Of a DNA stretch of 64,000 nt, positions 1 to 10,569 are shown one piece after another (positions within the stretch are counted from its first letter, which is position 1; each line of letters starts with the position of its first letter). Source of the DNA: Limnanthes douglasii subsp. nivea (Eukaryota; Streptophyta; Magnoliopsida; Brassicales; Limnanthaceae); assembly GCA_036936605.1 (NCBI GenBank), contig JAUPFV010000002.1, positions 255,213,305 through 255,277,304 on the forward strand. Reading direction: 5' to 3'. The notes below the pieces were generated by a model. It was not told the origin of the DNA. It did not search any database and worked only from the letters and a program-made list of their open reading frames with translations. The translations under genes and the position numbers were made by a program.

Positions 1-534
1 CCTTGAAGGAACTGGGGTTGAGTATCTTAGGGTTGATACAAACCACTAATTTTGCCTAATTTGAGTTCAGATTAAAAAAATTACCTTCAATTGTTATTTG
101 AATTGTCAATTTGATGGATCTTTCCTTCTTGAGCTGCTGGATTTCTGCATATAGGGTTTGGGATGCTTCTCTTGAGTCAAAAGGATGAGTTGCTGGAATT
201 TATTTTGGATATCAACCGTTTTGTGGGGATTTTTGTGCTTAAAAGGTTTTGATTAGATTCTGGTTTTGATTTGGATTGAAGAAGAATTTCGGGAGAAGAA
301 GATGAAGAATTTTTATGGTTTTTGACAATTGCAATGGTGAATATTGGGTTTTGTAAGAAATAAATGTAATGTTTCTAAAACGTTGTCGTTTACCATTCTA
401 TAATAAAACAAGTTCGATTAAAAAATATATATATCTAGGAGTCGCGTGAACTTTTTTTTTGCTTTGTTAAATCTCATGCACTATAAGATTAATTTTAAAA
501 TATCCGTTGTGGGTCGATAGATACATCATCCATC

Positions 535-612
535 GATGAAATATGAAGATAGTGGAGTCGAGGTTGCATTGGCGATGAAATGTGAAGACAGTGCAGCCAG
601 GGTTGCATTGGC
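535..612. repeat. Two-copy 39-bp tandem duplication
   Basis: Two adjacent 39-bp units (535-573 and 574-612) both start GATGAAAT and end GGTTGCATTGGC, with a handful of substitutions between them. The divergence indicates an old local duplication. No reading frame is attached to it. Confidence 0.8.
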
Positions 613-821
613 GACGTTAAAAAGATAGATAAATGATATAGTGGTAGAAATTTCATTTATCTAAATTGTCATTTATTTAACTTGCAATATATATGGTAAA
701 ATGTTTTCAATATAAATTAATATTTCGCTGATAGATATATGTCAGTCTTTTTTCAAGAAAATTTCATATATTTATTGGATTTGAAATGGAATTTTATCAA
801 CTAACGACTAAATGCATTACA

Positions 822-960
822 CACTACTAAAAAATATATTTGTTGTGAAAAATATTTTAGTGACCACAGGATTTTGTAGCAACATATTTTATGTAGTGAC
901 AAAATAAAAGAATTGTCACAACATATACGCCAAAATTGTTGTGATGATCCACTGGTGCTT
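822..960 (+). mobile_element. CACTA-type transposon end, remnant
   Basis: The sequence CACTACTAAAAAAT at 822 resembles the terminal inverted repeat of plant CACTA (En/Spm) transposons. Downstream, short motifs of the form TAGTGAC and GTCACAAC recur in both orientations, as subterminal repeats of CACTA elements do. No opposite end ending in TAGTG was found nearby and no transposase is visible, so this is at most one terminus or a deleted element. Confidence 0.4.
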
Positions 961-1409
961 GAGATTGTTCATATATACAAGACACATAGACTGGAGTATG
1001 AGAGAACATATTGATCCTGGACCTAGAAATATGCCATAAGTTAGAGTACTACCTTTGTTGAATCTTTGTAGACATTACAGGAGCCTTTCAACTCGTACTG
1101 CTCACACTCCTAGATATTCACGGCACCTCCTCCACCATAATGTGAGCAGCTCCAAAAAACAAAACGAGGCCTATCTCAAAATTAGCTTTCAACAACGTCA
1201 ACAACACCACGAAAAAATTAAACTATGGTTACCCACTAATCTGATCATAATCATAGGTAAAATCCAATCCTTTTGCTTTGCGCCAGGCTTGGAAACCGTA
1301 AGTAAGGCTCGCCTATCGGAAGCGAGAAAGTGAGCAACAAGCTTCAAACTTTACCCTTTCTCAAATCAAATAAGAAGGCTTTTCTGAAGCCCTTCGGTAC
1401 CAAATCAAG

Positions 1410-1812
1410 GAAAACTCTGAATACTAGATATGACCTCAAAATAACAGGGGTCAAGGTCGGCCAGTGAGACAATGGGGGATAAGCTTCATCGGCGAGAGAG
1501 AAACAACCCGGATCACCAGCTAAGGCTCCTAAATGACCGCTCAGTGATAAAGGAGGTAGGGCTGCAGAGATAGCCATGAGGGTTGCCTAGAAGAAGCCAC
1601 CCTTGAAGAGTGCGGAATAGCTCACTGATCGAGCGCTCTTACGCAAAAAATGCACGGGGCTAAGCGATCTGTTGAAGCTGTGGGATATAAAAATACATCG
1701 GTAGGGGGAGCGTTCAGCCTTAGAGGGAAGCACCCGCGTGAGCAGTGGTGGACGAAGCGGAAGCGAGAATGTCGGCTTGATTAACGCAAACATTGGTGAG
1801 AATCAATGACCC
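1410..1812 (+). pseudogene. rrn26: Organellar large-subunit rRNA fragment (rrn26/23S-like)
   Basis: About 400 bases match the conserved core of organellar large-subunit rRNA. Landmarks are GGTCAAGGTCGGCCAGTGAG near 1450, CCGCTCAGTGATAAAGGAGG near 1537, the stretch around GAGCGCTCTTACGC and the CGGAAGCGAGAATGTCGGCT stretch near 1757. Small deletions and substitutions (for example GTGCGGAATAGC where GTGCGTAATAGC is expected) show it is not a working gene. The mitochondrial rrn26 version is favoured over plastid 23S because mitochondrial rrn18 lies nearby, but the two are similar here. Only the middle of the molecule is present. Confidence 0.85.
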
Positions 1813-2814
1813 CTAACTAACCTTCCCTCTTAGAATCAATCAGACATTTAAAGAACTTAATGAGCCATCTGTCAACTAATACCAGTCAATCTCCTTTTTG
1901 TCTTCAAGAAATCCATTTTTAGCCTTGTGATTAATTACATTGGAAGCACATCGGGAATCATTTAGTTGAGTGCTTCGAAACGCACACGTGCCTAAAAAAA
2001 CTTCTCCCGAAAGAAGAATTCAAATGATTTCTCCAATCCTAGCGCAAAAAATCATCACCTTTTCGGATGACGAACTATCCGTCGAAGGGTGCAATCATGT
2101 CCGGCCTATCAACATCCCTGTCTGATGCAATGAATAGCGTTAAACGCGCCCACACCCTGAACCCTAAGATATCGCAAAGTGCTAATACAAAAAAGCGTGT
2201 GTCGCGCATATACGAATACAGTATAGCGTCAAAGTTTTTGACGACTCTGGGCTCTTTTCTTCTTTTTATTTTAGTTGTTACATCCCTACTTAAGTTTTTA
2301 TCTATCGATCTTATGTGCGATATTCCTCTTGTTTTCACGGTTCTCATGGGAAGCCACCGTTTATTTTTGTCCAATTTACTTATCTTTTTTGTATAACTAA
2401 CTTCATTTTTATTTGTGAGTTTCAAGAATCTCCCCATTCATTGTTCTAAGATCCACATCTATAAATTGAAAGGTCTGAACGATCAACTCTGCAATGCGTA
2501 TATATAAAAAAGAAATGATCCACCAGGTTCATGATTGATCTTTGGTTAGACGTAGGTCATCAATTCAACATGAGAAAAAGGTTTAAGGTTTGAAGTACCA
2601 AAATTTCCAATAAAAACAATACAGGGCGGAAATCATTTTATCGACATGAGTGTTTTATATCAATTTTTTATCTGTATTAACTACAGTAGTCGAAATAGTA
2701 TCGTTCTTCATCTGAACTTCAAACGGTTTAGCTTTAACCCTATTAAAGGCCCCAAATTTTTGGTTTACTATCCCTACTCAGGAATAACTTTGGAATACAG
2801 TTAAAAACATGAGG
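1813..2814. other. Unassigned, probably mitochondrial spacer
   Basis: No recognised gene. Overlapping open frames of about 110-120 codons exist on both strands at 2067-2437, but neither resembles a known protein and two frames open over the same bases is expected by chance. The stretch lies between the rRNA fragment and a LINE fragment. Confidence 0.45.
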
Positions 2815-3155
2815 CTTTGTAGTTCTCCAGGGCCAAATGGATTCAATAGAGTGTTAGATTATGGTTGTTGGCCCATAATAGGAGATGATGTTGTGCAGGC
2901 TGTGCAGGAGTTCGTTATTTAAAGGTGCATGGCTCCATACACCTCTTCTTTGCTCACTTTAATCCCAAAGAAAAAGAACCCCTCCTCTTTTGCTGAACTG
3001 AGACCAATTAGCTTGTGTAATTTCTCCTATAAGATCATGTCCAAGATTTTTAATGACAAATTGGTTGTTGTGCTTCCGAGACTTATAAACCCTGAGCAAT
3101 TTGGCTTTGTGAAAAAAAGAAATATTCATGATTGTATTTCCTTGGCACATTAAAG
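2815..3155 (+). pseudogene. LINE reverse transcriptase fragment
   Basis: A reading frame from about 2821, with one stop before the Met at 2929, carries the start of a plant L1-type reverse transcriptase. It shows SPGPNGF, then LIPKK.NP, RPISLCN, YKI..KI and QFGFV, the order and spacing of RT motifs 0 to 2. It ends in a stop at 3151 before the catalytic motifs, so it is a short dead fragment inserted in or next to organelle-derived DNA. Two longer LINE copies lie at 37430-42200 and 43935-45915. Confidence 0.85.
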
Positions 3156-3366
3156 AGAAGATTTTTCTTTTTACCAAACATCTGGATCCAATCACATTTT
3201 TTTACTTTTTTTTTATTTCTTTTTTATTCCCTTCCATCATTCCTTCATTAAGTCGTATAGGTTTGATCCTATATAATCTTACCTATTTTCACGTTGAGTG
3301 AAGGGTACGAAATAAATTCAAATTAAATCAGATTTCTTTTCCAATAAAAATAACACTATGTGAAAT

Positions 3367-3473
3367 TTTTGTTGTCCATAGGTCAAATTATTTCGTGGAT
3401 TGGATTTCACTTGACTGTCTACGGCTCCATTACGTGTGCTCGGGGTAGAAGTTTTGTATAAATGTATCGCCAT
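3367..3473 (-). pseudogene. rpl2: Plastid rpl2 first-exon start, fragment
   Basis: Read on the minus strand from the ATG at 3473, the translation starts [20 protein letters not shown] and continues to about residue 34, the N-terminus of plastid ribosomal protein L2. It then loses similarity. The rpl23 fragment just upstream on the same strand preserves the plastid operon order rpl23-rpl2. A second, non-adjacent rpl2 piece lies at 8114-8575. Confidence 0.92.
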
Positions 3474-3499
3474 GCTATTAAGTATTTTTATTTAAGTAT

Positions 3500-3739
3500 T
3501 TTTCTAAGAAGTGGAATAGAATAACCCGGTTAAAGCGTAATGATCATACATTTGTAATGCATTTTATATCTCATAATATGTATTATTCTTCTACCCTTTC
3601 TGGGGAGTCGATGGCTATTCATAGCTATTACCTTGAAATCAAAGAAGAGTTCGACCCAATGCTTGATTTCTGTCCTAGTTGATCCTGATTTGACATTATT
3701 TTTCAACAATAACCGAATACTTTTGTCTGTCAATACTGC
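3500..3739 (-). pseudogene. rpl23: Plastid rpl23 pseudogene
   Basis: The minus-strand translation contains [39 protein letters not shown] and MIITL, in the order of plastid ribosomal protein L23. The glutamine codon expected after MIITL is a stop (TAA at 3530-3532), and the frame beyond it still reads PGYSIP as in the native gene. A small deletion removes residues after RLL. The 5' end is cut off and abuts the rrn18 fragment at about 3740. It sits directly upstream of the rpl2 start, as in the plastid S10-type operon. Confidence 0.92.
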
Positions 3740-3741
3740 AT

Positions 3742-3842
3742 GTTTTCTTCTGCCTAGCTCCCCGAGAACAACGTTTGACTTGCATGTGTTATGTATATAG
3801 CTAGCGTTCCTTCTGATCCATGATCAAACTCTTCTTTTGAGT
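3742..3842 (-). pseudogene. rrn18: Mitochondrial rrn18 5' end, fragment
   Basis: On the minus strand this reads like the 5' end of small-subunit rRNA: AGTTTGATC, then GGAACGCTAGCTATAT, ACACATGCAAGTC and CGTTGTTCTCGGGGAGCT. The last part followed by GGCAGAAG is typical of plant mitochondrial rrn18 rather than plastid 16S. Only about 100 bases are present, fused directly to plastid rpl23, so it cannot form a functional rRNA. Confidence 0.88.
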
Positions 3843-4099
3843 ATGATTGTGCCCTATTGTGGTAGAATCCAGTGAACCAGACGTACTACTGAACATTGGT
3901 TCTCTCTCCTGAACTATATATATATATATATATTCTTTCTATCTAGCAACTCAATTTTACCTGAGAATTATGAAAATCTTGTTTTCATGCCCACGAATCT
4001 GTTTGAAGAGGGAAGCCAGGGAGTAGGCACCCGAAGACGCTAAAGATCTATACAAAAATGGAGGACATAAGTAAAAAAAGATAAGAAAACATAGATACA

Positions 4100-4412
4100 G
4101 AAATTGAGGAAACCAGTGATAATTATTTACTTATTCAATTAATAAGGGGTTGCGTCTTAGTAACCCAATCGATTCTTAGAAAATATATTCTATTACCTTT
4201 GTTGATAATAATAAAAAATATTGTTAGTATACTTTTATTGCAAGTTCCCGAATGGTCTGAAGATTTCAAATATTGGAATCGAGAAATACATATTAAATGT
4301 ACATATTATGGTGTTCAAATATCAGAAAAAAAATCCAAAAAATTAGTTAACGGATGGTATTCAAATAAATATTATATTTCCTTTTTTCCTTAAACCGTGG
4401 CACAAATATAAA
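4100..4412 (+). pseudogene. ycf1: Plastid ycf1 (tic214) fragment
   Basis: The plus-strand translation contains [39 protein letters not shown] and GVQISE, a conserved internal stretch of Ycf1, the large plastid protein assigned to the TIC translocon. After GVQISEKK a frameshift separates the rest; the KPWHK part is recognisable in another frame near 4395-4410. Only about 100 of its roughly 1,800 codons are present. Confidence 0.85.
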
Positions 4413-6056
4413 TTACTATCCCCTGATAAATATCCAATGAAAAGTAAAAAAAACAACTAAGAGAAGAAAAAGAATAAACTTTGTTTGTGCAAGACCCTCA
4501 ACAAAATAATGGATTCAGGTTATAGAGTGTTCTTAGGAGACGTTAGGCTTCAATATTTTAAAAAGAGCTCATTTTTTCGTTAGCAGATTTCATTCATCAA
4601 GTTCTTCTTTGATCTGCCGTTGTTAGAACACCACAATATTCGTCCTTTTTGGGTTAATGGTAATGGTCTCAATGATGAATCGATCAATCGATATCCTTTG
4701 ACTTATGAGACAAAGTAATGGAAGAAAAGTAATGAAACTTGTGATGGCTATTGAATAACCTCCTTTTACTTTCTCAATAAAAAATCCTTTGACCTTTGTA
4801 TTCGTTCTCAAATCTTGTTCACTTCTTTCTAAGCTCAGTTTTGTCCGAATCTTCGTGGAAGAAGAAGCAGTTCACCAGCCACCACATCTAGGGATCCCAC
4901 CTTATTCTCAAACCTGGTGGCTCGGTTGATTGGCACTCCTATAAGCTCATTTTGCATACAAATTATGGGGGTCCCAAGTCCTGCATCCACCAACAAAATT
5001 TCTTCCCTTAAGCGTAAAACTTCAGATTGTAAGGCGTTTCCACTACATAAGAAAAACTTGAATTATCTCTTGGAAATGATCGACTCAAATAGATGCTCAT
5101 CGTAAGCTTGTATTTTCCTTCTCTTCCTATTGATCTAAAGCATTCAGCAGCGCCACGCCAACCACCCATTCAGGATCTCCAACTCTGTGAGCGTAGAGAC
5201 CTCTGGACCTTAATCTAGACGAGCCTTGAGATGCAGGGGATGGGATGAGGGATTTGGTATGGGGAATGATGCACATGTGTGCTCGTTCCGTCTTACTAGT
5301 CTCTCGCTCTTTATTTTCTAAAATAACATGCAATTTTATTTCACATTATTTCGAGTGATAAAGCGTTTAGTATCAAAACGTTGGCGGGGTACTTTGGAAA
5401 GTACTCGATGCAGATTTAGAAAGATGAAGGGCTCAAAAGTATAAAGAAGGGATTACAAATTCCCCATCTCATTGGGGGCGGAAAACGAATCGACATCTCG
5501 ATGTGAGACCGTCTTTTCTTTTTTAGTTGGGAAAGAACGACGAAGTCCATCCAAACCGTCCAATGAAGAATAAAAGAGTAGAACAAAGCGCCAATGGCGC
5601 GCGAAGCGCTTTAACTCCTAAAGAAGCACTTCATGAAGCCTCCCGAAATTTAATTAATTAATTTATTCATTTTCTATATACTGAAGAAGAAATGTTCTAT
5701 TTAGAGAACAATCAGCACGAGGTTTCTTTAATCCCTTTTCGTGGTAAGCCATGATTTAAAAAGTGATTGACCTCAACCCTTTTACAGTTCCAGAAGCAGA
5801 TGGAGCGGTTTCAGTAGTTTCATCTCTCTAAGTTCCAGCGGAGGGTTAGGACCCGTATAGAGTGGGATCCAGGGCATCCGTTTTAAGTCGGCTCAGTGGT
5901 GGAGCTAGCAGCAGCAAAGGAAAATGGAAGAATGATCTTCCATCGGCTGTTCTTATGATCTTAAGCATTCCCCAGTCGATCGTTTGATGCCAGCAAACCA
6001 CTTAATCTTGTCTTGCATTTCTATTTATGTAAAGTAAAAGAGAGAAACTCTCATGC
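4413..6056. other. Unassigned organelle-like sequence
   Basis: No gene recognised. Short open frames at 4623-4811 (minus), 4917-5105 (plus) and 5127-5333 (minus) have no convincing family. The stretch around 5570-5620, with GGCGCGCGAAGCGC, looks like mitochondrial spacer. It lies between ycf1 and a tandem repeat. Confidence 0.4.
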
Positions 6057-6180
6057 AAATCAAATTTACAAGATTCCTCTTTATAAGATTCCTCTTCTCA
6101 ATCAAATTTATAAGATTCCTCTTCTGAATCAAATTTAAAAGATTCCTCTTCTGAATCAAATTTAAAAGATTCCTCTTCCT
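6057..6180. repeat. 27-bp tandem repeat, about 4.5 copies
   Basis: A unit that includes AATCAAATTTAAAAGATTCC followed by TCTTCTG (27 bp) repeats about four and a half times, with one shortened unit near 6085. Because 27 is a multiple of three, the minus strand reads as a repeated nine-residue unit of the type KRNLLNLIQ, but the frame has no other protein character. This is a minisatellite inside the organelle-derived block. Confidence 0.85.
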
Positions 6181-8113
6181 ATAAAAAAATGTTTTTTTTA
6201 ACAACAGATGTGTTTCACATTCAACTATAGCACTGAAAAATGTTTTTTTCATTTATAAACGGCAGTTCCAAAAAAACGTAGATCTTTATCCAAAAATCAT
6301 GTTCGTAAACATATTTTTAAAAAGAATGGATATTGGGCAGCCTTAAAAGCTTTGTCATGAGCAAAATCTCTTTCTACAGGGAATTCAAAAACTTTTTTTG
6401 TACCTGAATAGAGTACTTTCCCTACCAAGCCCCAACCAGAACAAACAGACGGGTGGTCGGTCACTTAAAAGCAAAACTAGACCATGCCCAATGAACATTT
6501 TTGCCCTACACAACCTAGGTTTACGCTCTATAAGCCAGACCTAACCGCTCTAGCATTGCCTTTCAACTAACTGGTCTTTTTTTTTATGGTCGGGATGTTG
6601 CGTCCTGATGGTTTGTGAGTAGTTTTTGTGCACTTCTCAATTGCTAACCGCCAGGTGTACGTTGTGTAACTCCAGCATAGCCAACACTCTGAGGAAGAGC
6701 ATTTTAACGTCGATTCGGTTTGCAAAAAGCAAGGGAGTCAGAGGCTCTAATATGAAATCCTGAGGGGGTGATTCCACTTCAAACTATGAGGGAGCGGAAC
6801 ACCCAATAAGAAGGGATCAAGCAACTTATCGATTAGTTGCAATCTACAACAGCTTCTTATCTCGCCGAAGAAGGGTTTAGTCGATCAATCCCCTTAATAT
6901 CTTGATTATTTTTTCCTTCTCATAAGTGCGGGAAATAAAATGGAAATAAATTGTTTCAGGTAATTAAGATTTTACAAAAAAAAAAACTAGAGTAAGAACC
7001 GCCTCATCTACGCTCAATTCGACCTGCCAACACAGTTAGCAATCGGACCAAACAAGCTAGTAGCACTTTCGAGTTAGGGAAGTGCTCGCCTCTTTCATAT
7101 TAAAATGAAAGGTTTTCGGGGCAAAGGTGATCCGGGGAGAATCGAAAGAGACCTAATCGAGGACGATGAGCGATGCGAAGGAGAAAAGGCTTATGATGTG
7201 ATTAAGCACCTTACAGGGGATTTGTCTTAACGCCTATGTTAAGCCTAGTCCTACTACTCTTTCTGAGTTGATATTATCAAACGATATCGACGGTATTTGC
7301 AGTGATTATGGAAATACCGTTTCCCTAGGATTTGTATCTTTAGACTGAAAAGAACTATCAAAATCTTATAATTTACAATCAATTCATTCAATATTTCCTT
7401 TTTAGATGATAAATTATCACATTTAAATTTTGTGTTAGATATACTAATATACCATTTTCCTTGCATAAAGAGCTATAGTAGTTCTTGGTAAGAGGGAACT
7501 AATACTGTAGATAAGGTTCATTGTTATCTGCTCTCCTGCTACGCTAGCACTTAAAAGACTATTTTAGCTAAGGGTGAGGGATCACAATAAGGAGTAACCA
7601 AAGTAGGAAGTACCGCGGTACGAGTTCACGACTACCATTTTTGTAACTTAACTTCCTTGTCAACTCAGTCTTCTTTCGGACTTCAGGAGCATTGAGTAAA
7701 AGGGGGCATGAGGGCAGGAAGATCTACTCATTCAAAGGGAAAGCACACCCCTCTATTTATTATCACAAGAAGAAGAGCTAATGAAATAGACCCTTTCTTC
7801 ATGCCAGTGGAGGGAAGAAAAGAGGCCCACTGCGAGAGGAGAGAGTAATTCAGTTGCTAACAAGCGATGGTTTTTTTTAAAAAGGTTATTCGGGAAAGGT
7901 CAATTGATTTTGTTGGAGTTCGAGTTGAAGACACTTGCCCAGTTCAAGTACGCTAAATGCGATATCAATTATGCATGGCCAACCAACTTCATAACTCGAT
8001 CTTATACTTTTATAGGTAACAAATGTCTACTTACACAAGTTGGAAGATTCCATTCACGAAGGAAGTATTTAAAAAAGAGAATGCGAGACAAAAATTAAAT
8101 AGTTGTCCAGTTT
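6181..8113. other. Unassigned organelle-like sequence
   Basis: No gene recognised. The base composition and short G- and A-rich runs around 6590-6900 and 7080-7200 resemble plant mitochondrial noncoding DNA. Open frames at 7254-7466 (minus) and 7904-8098 (plus) are short and unlike known proteins. Confidence 0.4.
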
Positions 8114-8575
8114 GGCTGCTCTAGCTAATTATCCACCATTTCCAAGTGTGATTTCTATATTATGTATGGGCGTGCCTAAGGGCATATCGGTTGAAATAGA
8201 TTCTTATTTTTTATCAATCAAAACCCGTGCCAAACTGTACAAGCTTCTTCCAAAGCATACAACTTTCTAGATGTGGATGATGAAATCTATACATGATAGA
8301 AGGGAATACAAAAGAAATTAAAAAAGAAAAGAGAAAGAAAAAGGAAATAAGTAAATAAATATGATTGGATCCGGAGATGTTTGGTAGAAAGAAAAATCTT
8401 CTCCCTTGAGAATAACAAAAAAATTGTTCTATTGGAATATGAAAAGGTGACCGGGAGAAAGCTCGGATACTGGGACTCCCTTATATGTCCTACCTTTGTT
8501 GACCTTTCAACCTCTGAAATAATTGCCTCTTTTTTTCTTGGGAGAAAGCTCGGCGTTTTTGCGTTATAGGTCAAA
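8114..8575 (-). pseudogene. rpl2: Plastid rpl2 intron 3' part and exon 2 start
   Basis: On the minus strand, 8191 down to about 8114 reads TDMPLGTPIHNIEITLG, the beginning of rpl2 exon 2, ending soon after in a stop and loss of similarity. The bases upstream (8192 to about 8575) match my recollection of the 3' part of the plastid rpl2 group II intron, including a domain V/VI-like stretch around TATGCTTTGGAAGAAGCTTG. An open frame on the plus strand at 8381-8569 lies inside this intron and is not a gene. The first exon lies 4.6 kb away at 3367-3473, in the wrong order for splicing. Confidence 0.8.
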
Positions 8576-8869
8576 CACTTGGATTTATGGACAACTGATG
8601 ATAGATTAAATTCTCTAGAACACCTGTAATATCCTTTGAGCACCAGGCAAACAAGTGTAGCTTCTGCCTAAGAAAATCAATCAAATTTTTACGAAAGAAG
8701 GGGGATAGGCTTACACCAATCTTCAAAACTTTGCCTTTGGAAAATTCTTAGCTTTCACAATTCTCGTCGGTAAGAAATAACCCTGGGGTCTCTCTAGGAT
8801 CGTCTGTAGGCTCTGATCCATGGGCCGACCCCACTAATTGCTAATCCCTTGCATCAACCATCTCCTTAT

Positions 8870-9454
8870 CTAATTTTTTGCCAAACCTGATCGGTAACAT
8901 TCTCTCGCTGTCTTTTGGCTGCTTCTGACAACACCGACATTGTTCCCAATCACATACTTTAAGCACTGATGAACCGTAGAGGTTACGACATGCATCCTCG
9001 ACAACCAGGATCGACTGAAAATTGCGTTATGTGATGTAGGAGCGTCTACTACTATAAACAGGACAATTACTTCATTTTTGAGAGGCCCTCGCCCGAGCTG
9101 GACCACACCTTTGAACTCACCGACTACCTCTGTCGACGCTCCCGTAAAACCAATAATAGTTCGATCTGACTTCACAATCACTGGTTTATTCCTGAACTCT
9201 GAGAAAGTTGATAAGAAAATAATGTTTACCAAACTACCAGTATCCACCAATATTCTTTGAACCTCATCGCCAGCAATAACCGCTACAATTACGATCGCGT
9301 CTTCATGAGGACCGACAATGTCTCTCATGTCATCATCATCAAAACACATGATGGGAGATGGGTTATGATATAAATGCGGCGAAGTTCTTGCCTCTAACTG
9401 TGTAGCCAGATTAACTACGTGCCTCTTCCGAGAAGAATTGGTGATACCTGCCAT
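8870..9454 (-). pseudogene. Element 1 retropepsin (protease) region
   Basis: An uninterrupted frame of 194 codons holds an aspartic protease with active-site motif LVDTGS near residue 70, followed by IIGFTGAS and the hydrophobic flap/core segments VIVLFIVVDAPTSHNAIF and RSWL typical of gypsy retropepsins. The segment FDDDDMRDIVGPHEDAIVI before it is shared with element 2 (18575-18700), so both belong to one lineage. The frame ends at ARECY..GLAKN where the link to RT would begin; no RT follows. Without the rest of pol it cannot support transposition. Confidence 0.88.
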
Positions 9455-10568
9455 CGAGTCGCCCCCAAAATAGTTAGAAACTCAAAAATTTACACAAGTT
9501 GCTTACCTTTTCTCGTGTCACGGGTACTACTTCCTCAATTACTCTAATCACATTTATGTTTTTGTCCGGGTCCAAATACTCAGTGGACCCATCGAATGAA
9601 TCAGTGATCTCGGAGATCACCAAAGAAATTTCCTGCTTAGGCACTGCTACAATCTGTTTGGCTGCTCCGCTTTGCTGAGTTTGTTCCTTTACGTACTCAA
9701 GAAATTTTCCATTGCCAATTTGCGCTTGCCCCTCTTTCTTTAGCGCAATAAAATCTTTGGTATCATGACTTACATCCTCTTGGTACCTACAATAGCGGTT
9801 GTTTCGGCCCTCTCGGGGAGTTCCGATCGAAAATGGTTTCCTAAAGTGTACAATTTTCCTTGTCTTGTCGGAGATAGTTGCAACACATTCGTCAAATCAA
9901 CGAAGTAATCAGGTCTAACCTATTTATTTGATATGGGTCGGTAATTGTTTCCCTGGTTACTATTTCGTACCCTCTGAGTCTGATTCCCTAATCCTTTCCT
10001 ATGTGACTGTTGTGTTGCTAATGCCACGATAGTTATCGGTTGTGGCTGAGGGATCGTGGCTGTTTTTTGTGGAGTCTTACAGCCGAAGCTTGCGTGGTTT
10101 GCTGGATTTGTGCTGCCAAATCCGACGCTTCGGTTTCTTCAATCAGGATCTGCTTTTCTACCTGAGCTAACAACGCAGAAAAGGTAAAAGTCTGCTTCTT
10201 TGTTACCGATTGTTATATCAGACCAGTCAACAAGCCTAATCTATAACCAATTAGAGCCACACTCTCATCTCAATAATCAAGATCAATCTTTGCATCTATA
10301 AAGCGTCGAGTATAATCCCTCAAACTTTCTTTGAACTTTTGTCGGTAATTCACGATTGTATCTCTGTTAGCTCGGAAGTTCTTACTTCCTACAAACTGTT
10401 GCTTGAACATCATCGAGAACATACCAAAGTTTTTGATGCATCCCTGCAGCAGTCGATTGTACCACTTTGATGCTCGGTCTTTAAATGTCATCGAGAATGC
10501 TCGACATATCAACTTGTCATCGTTGTCGAAGCTTAACATAAAATTCTTGATAGCTTCCATGTGGTTTT
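9455..10568 (-). pseudogene. Element 1 gag, 3' part
   Basis: The minus strand from 10560 reads a retrotransposon-gag domain: MEAIKNFMLSFDNDDKLICR, then AFSMTFKDRASKWY and KQQFVGSK. Further on, around 9800-9740, a degraded zinc-knuckle variant (CRYQEDVSHDTKDF) of the CxYHxxxGHxT type used by Tat/Ogre gags is seen. Stops and frameshifts occur in between. Its first residues join directly in sense to the gag half at 20932, showing that element 2 cut this gag in two. Confidence 0.85.
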
Positions 10569-10569
10569 T

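Larger units (their letters stand above)
1..1029. other. Intergenic, no gene recognised
   Basis: No long reading frame and no familiar protein is seen. The stretch is AT-rich and holds a short tandem duplication (535-612) and a CACTA-like transposon end (from 822). The first 360 bases could be the upstream part of a gene lying outside the window, but nothing in the sequence proves this. Confidence 0.5.
1030..8640. other. Organelle-derived mosaic insertion (NUMT/NUPT)
   Basis: Within about 7.6 kb lie recognisable pieces of organellar LSU rRNA, mitochondrial rrn18 and plastid rpl23, rpl2 and ycf1, on both strands and out of their native order. Intervening sequence, for example around 5570-5620 and 7080-7200, has the look of plant mitochondrial spacer. 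All recognisable genes are fragments with stops or frameshifts. The simplest reading is transfer of mitochondrial DNA, which often carries plastid pieces, into the nucleus followed by decay. Separate nuclear integration of several pieces is also possible. The outer limits are approximate. Confidence 0.75.

Noticed and set aside
1344..1793. Two minus-strand frames of 77 and 68 codons
   Set aside because: They are antisense to the LSU rRNA fragment, so they are not protein genes.
2067..2437. Overlapping frames of 109 and 120 codons on opposite strands
   Set aside because: Neither resembles a known family, and mutual openness reflects composition. Kept only as unassigned sequence.
3742..3842. 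A working small-subunit rRNA gene
   Set aside because: Only the first 100 bases are present, with changes such as ATCCATGATC for the conserved GATCCTGGCTC region.
6057..6180. A CRISPR array
   Set aside because: Units are contiguous without unique spacers, the genome is eukaryotic, and no cas genes are present.
8381..8569. A 62-codon plus-strand frame and a 118-codon minus-strand frame over the same bases
   Set aside because: They lie in the rpl2 intron remnant; nothing in either frame looks like a conserved protein.
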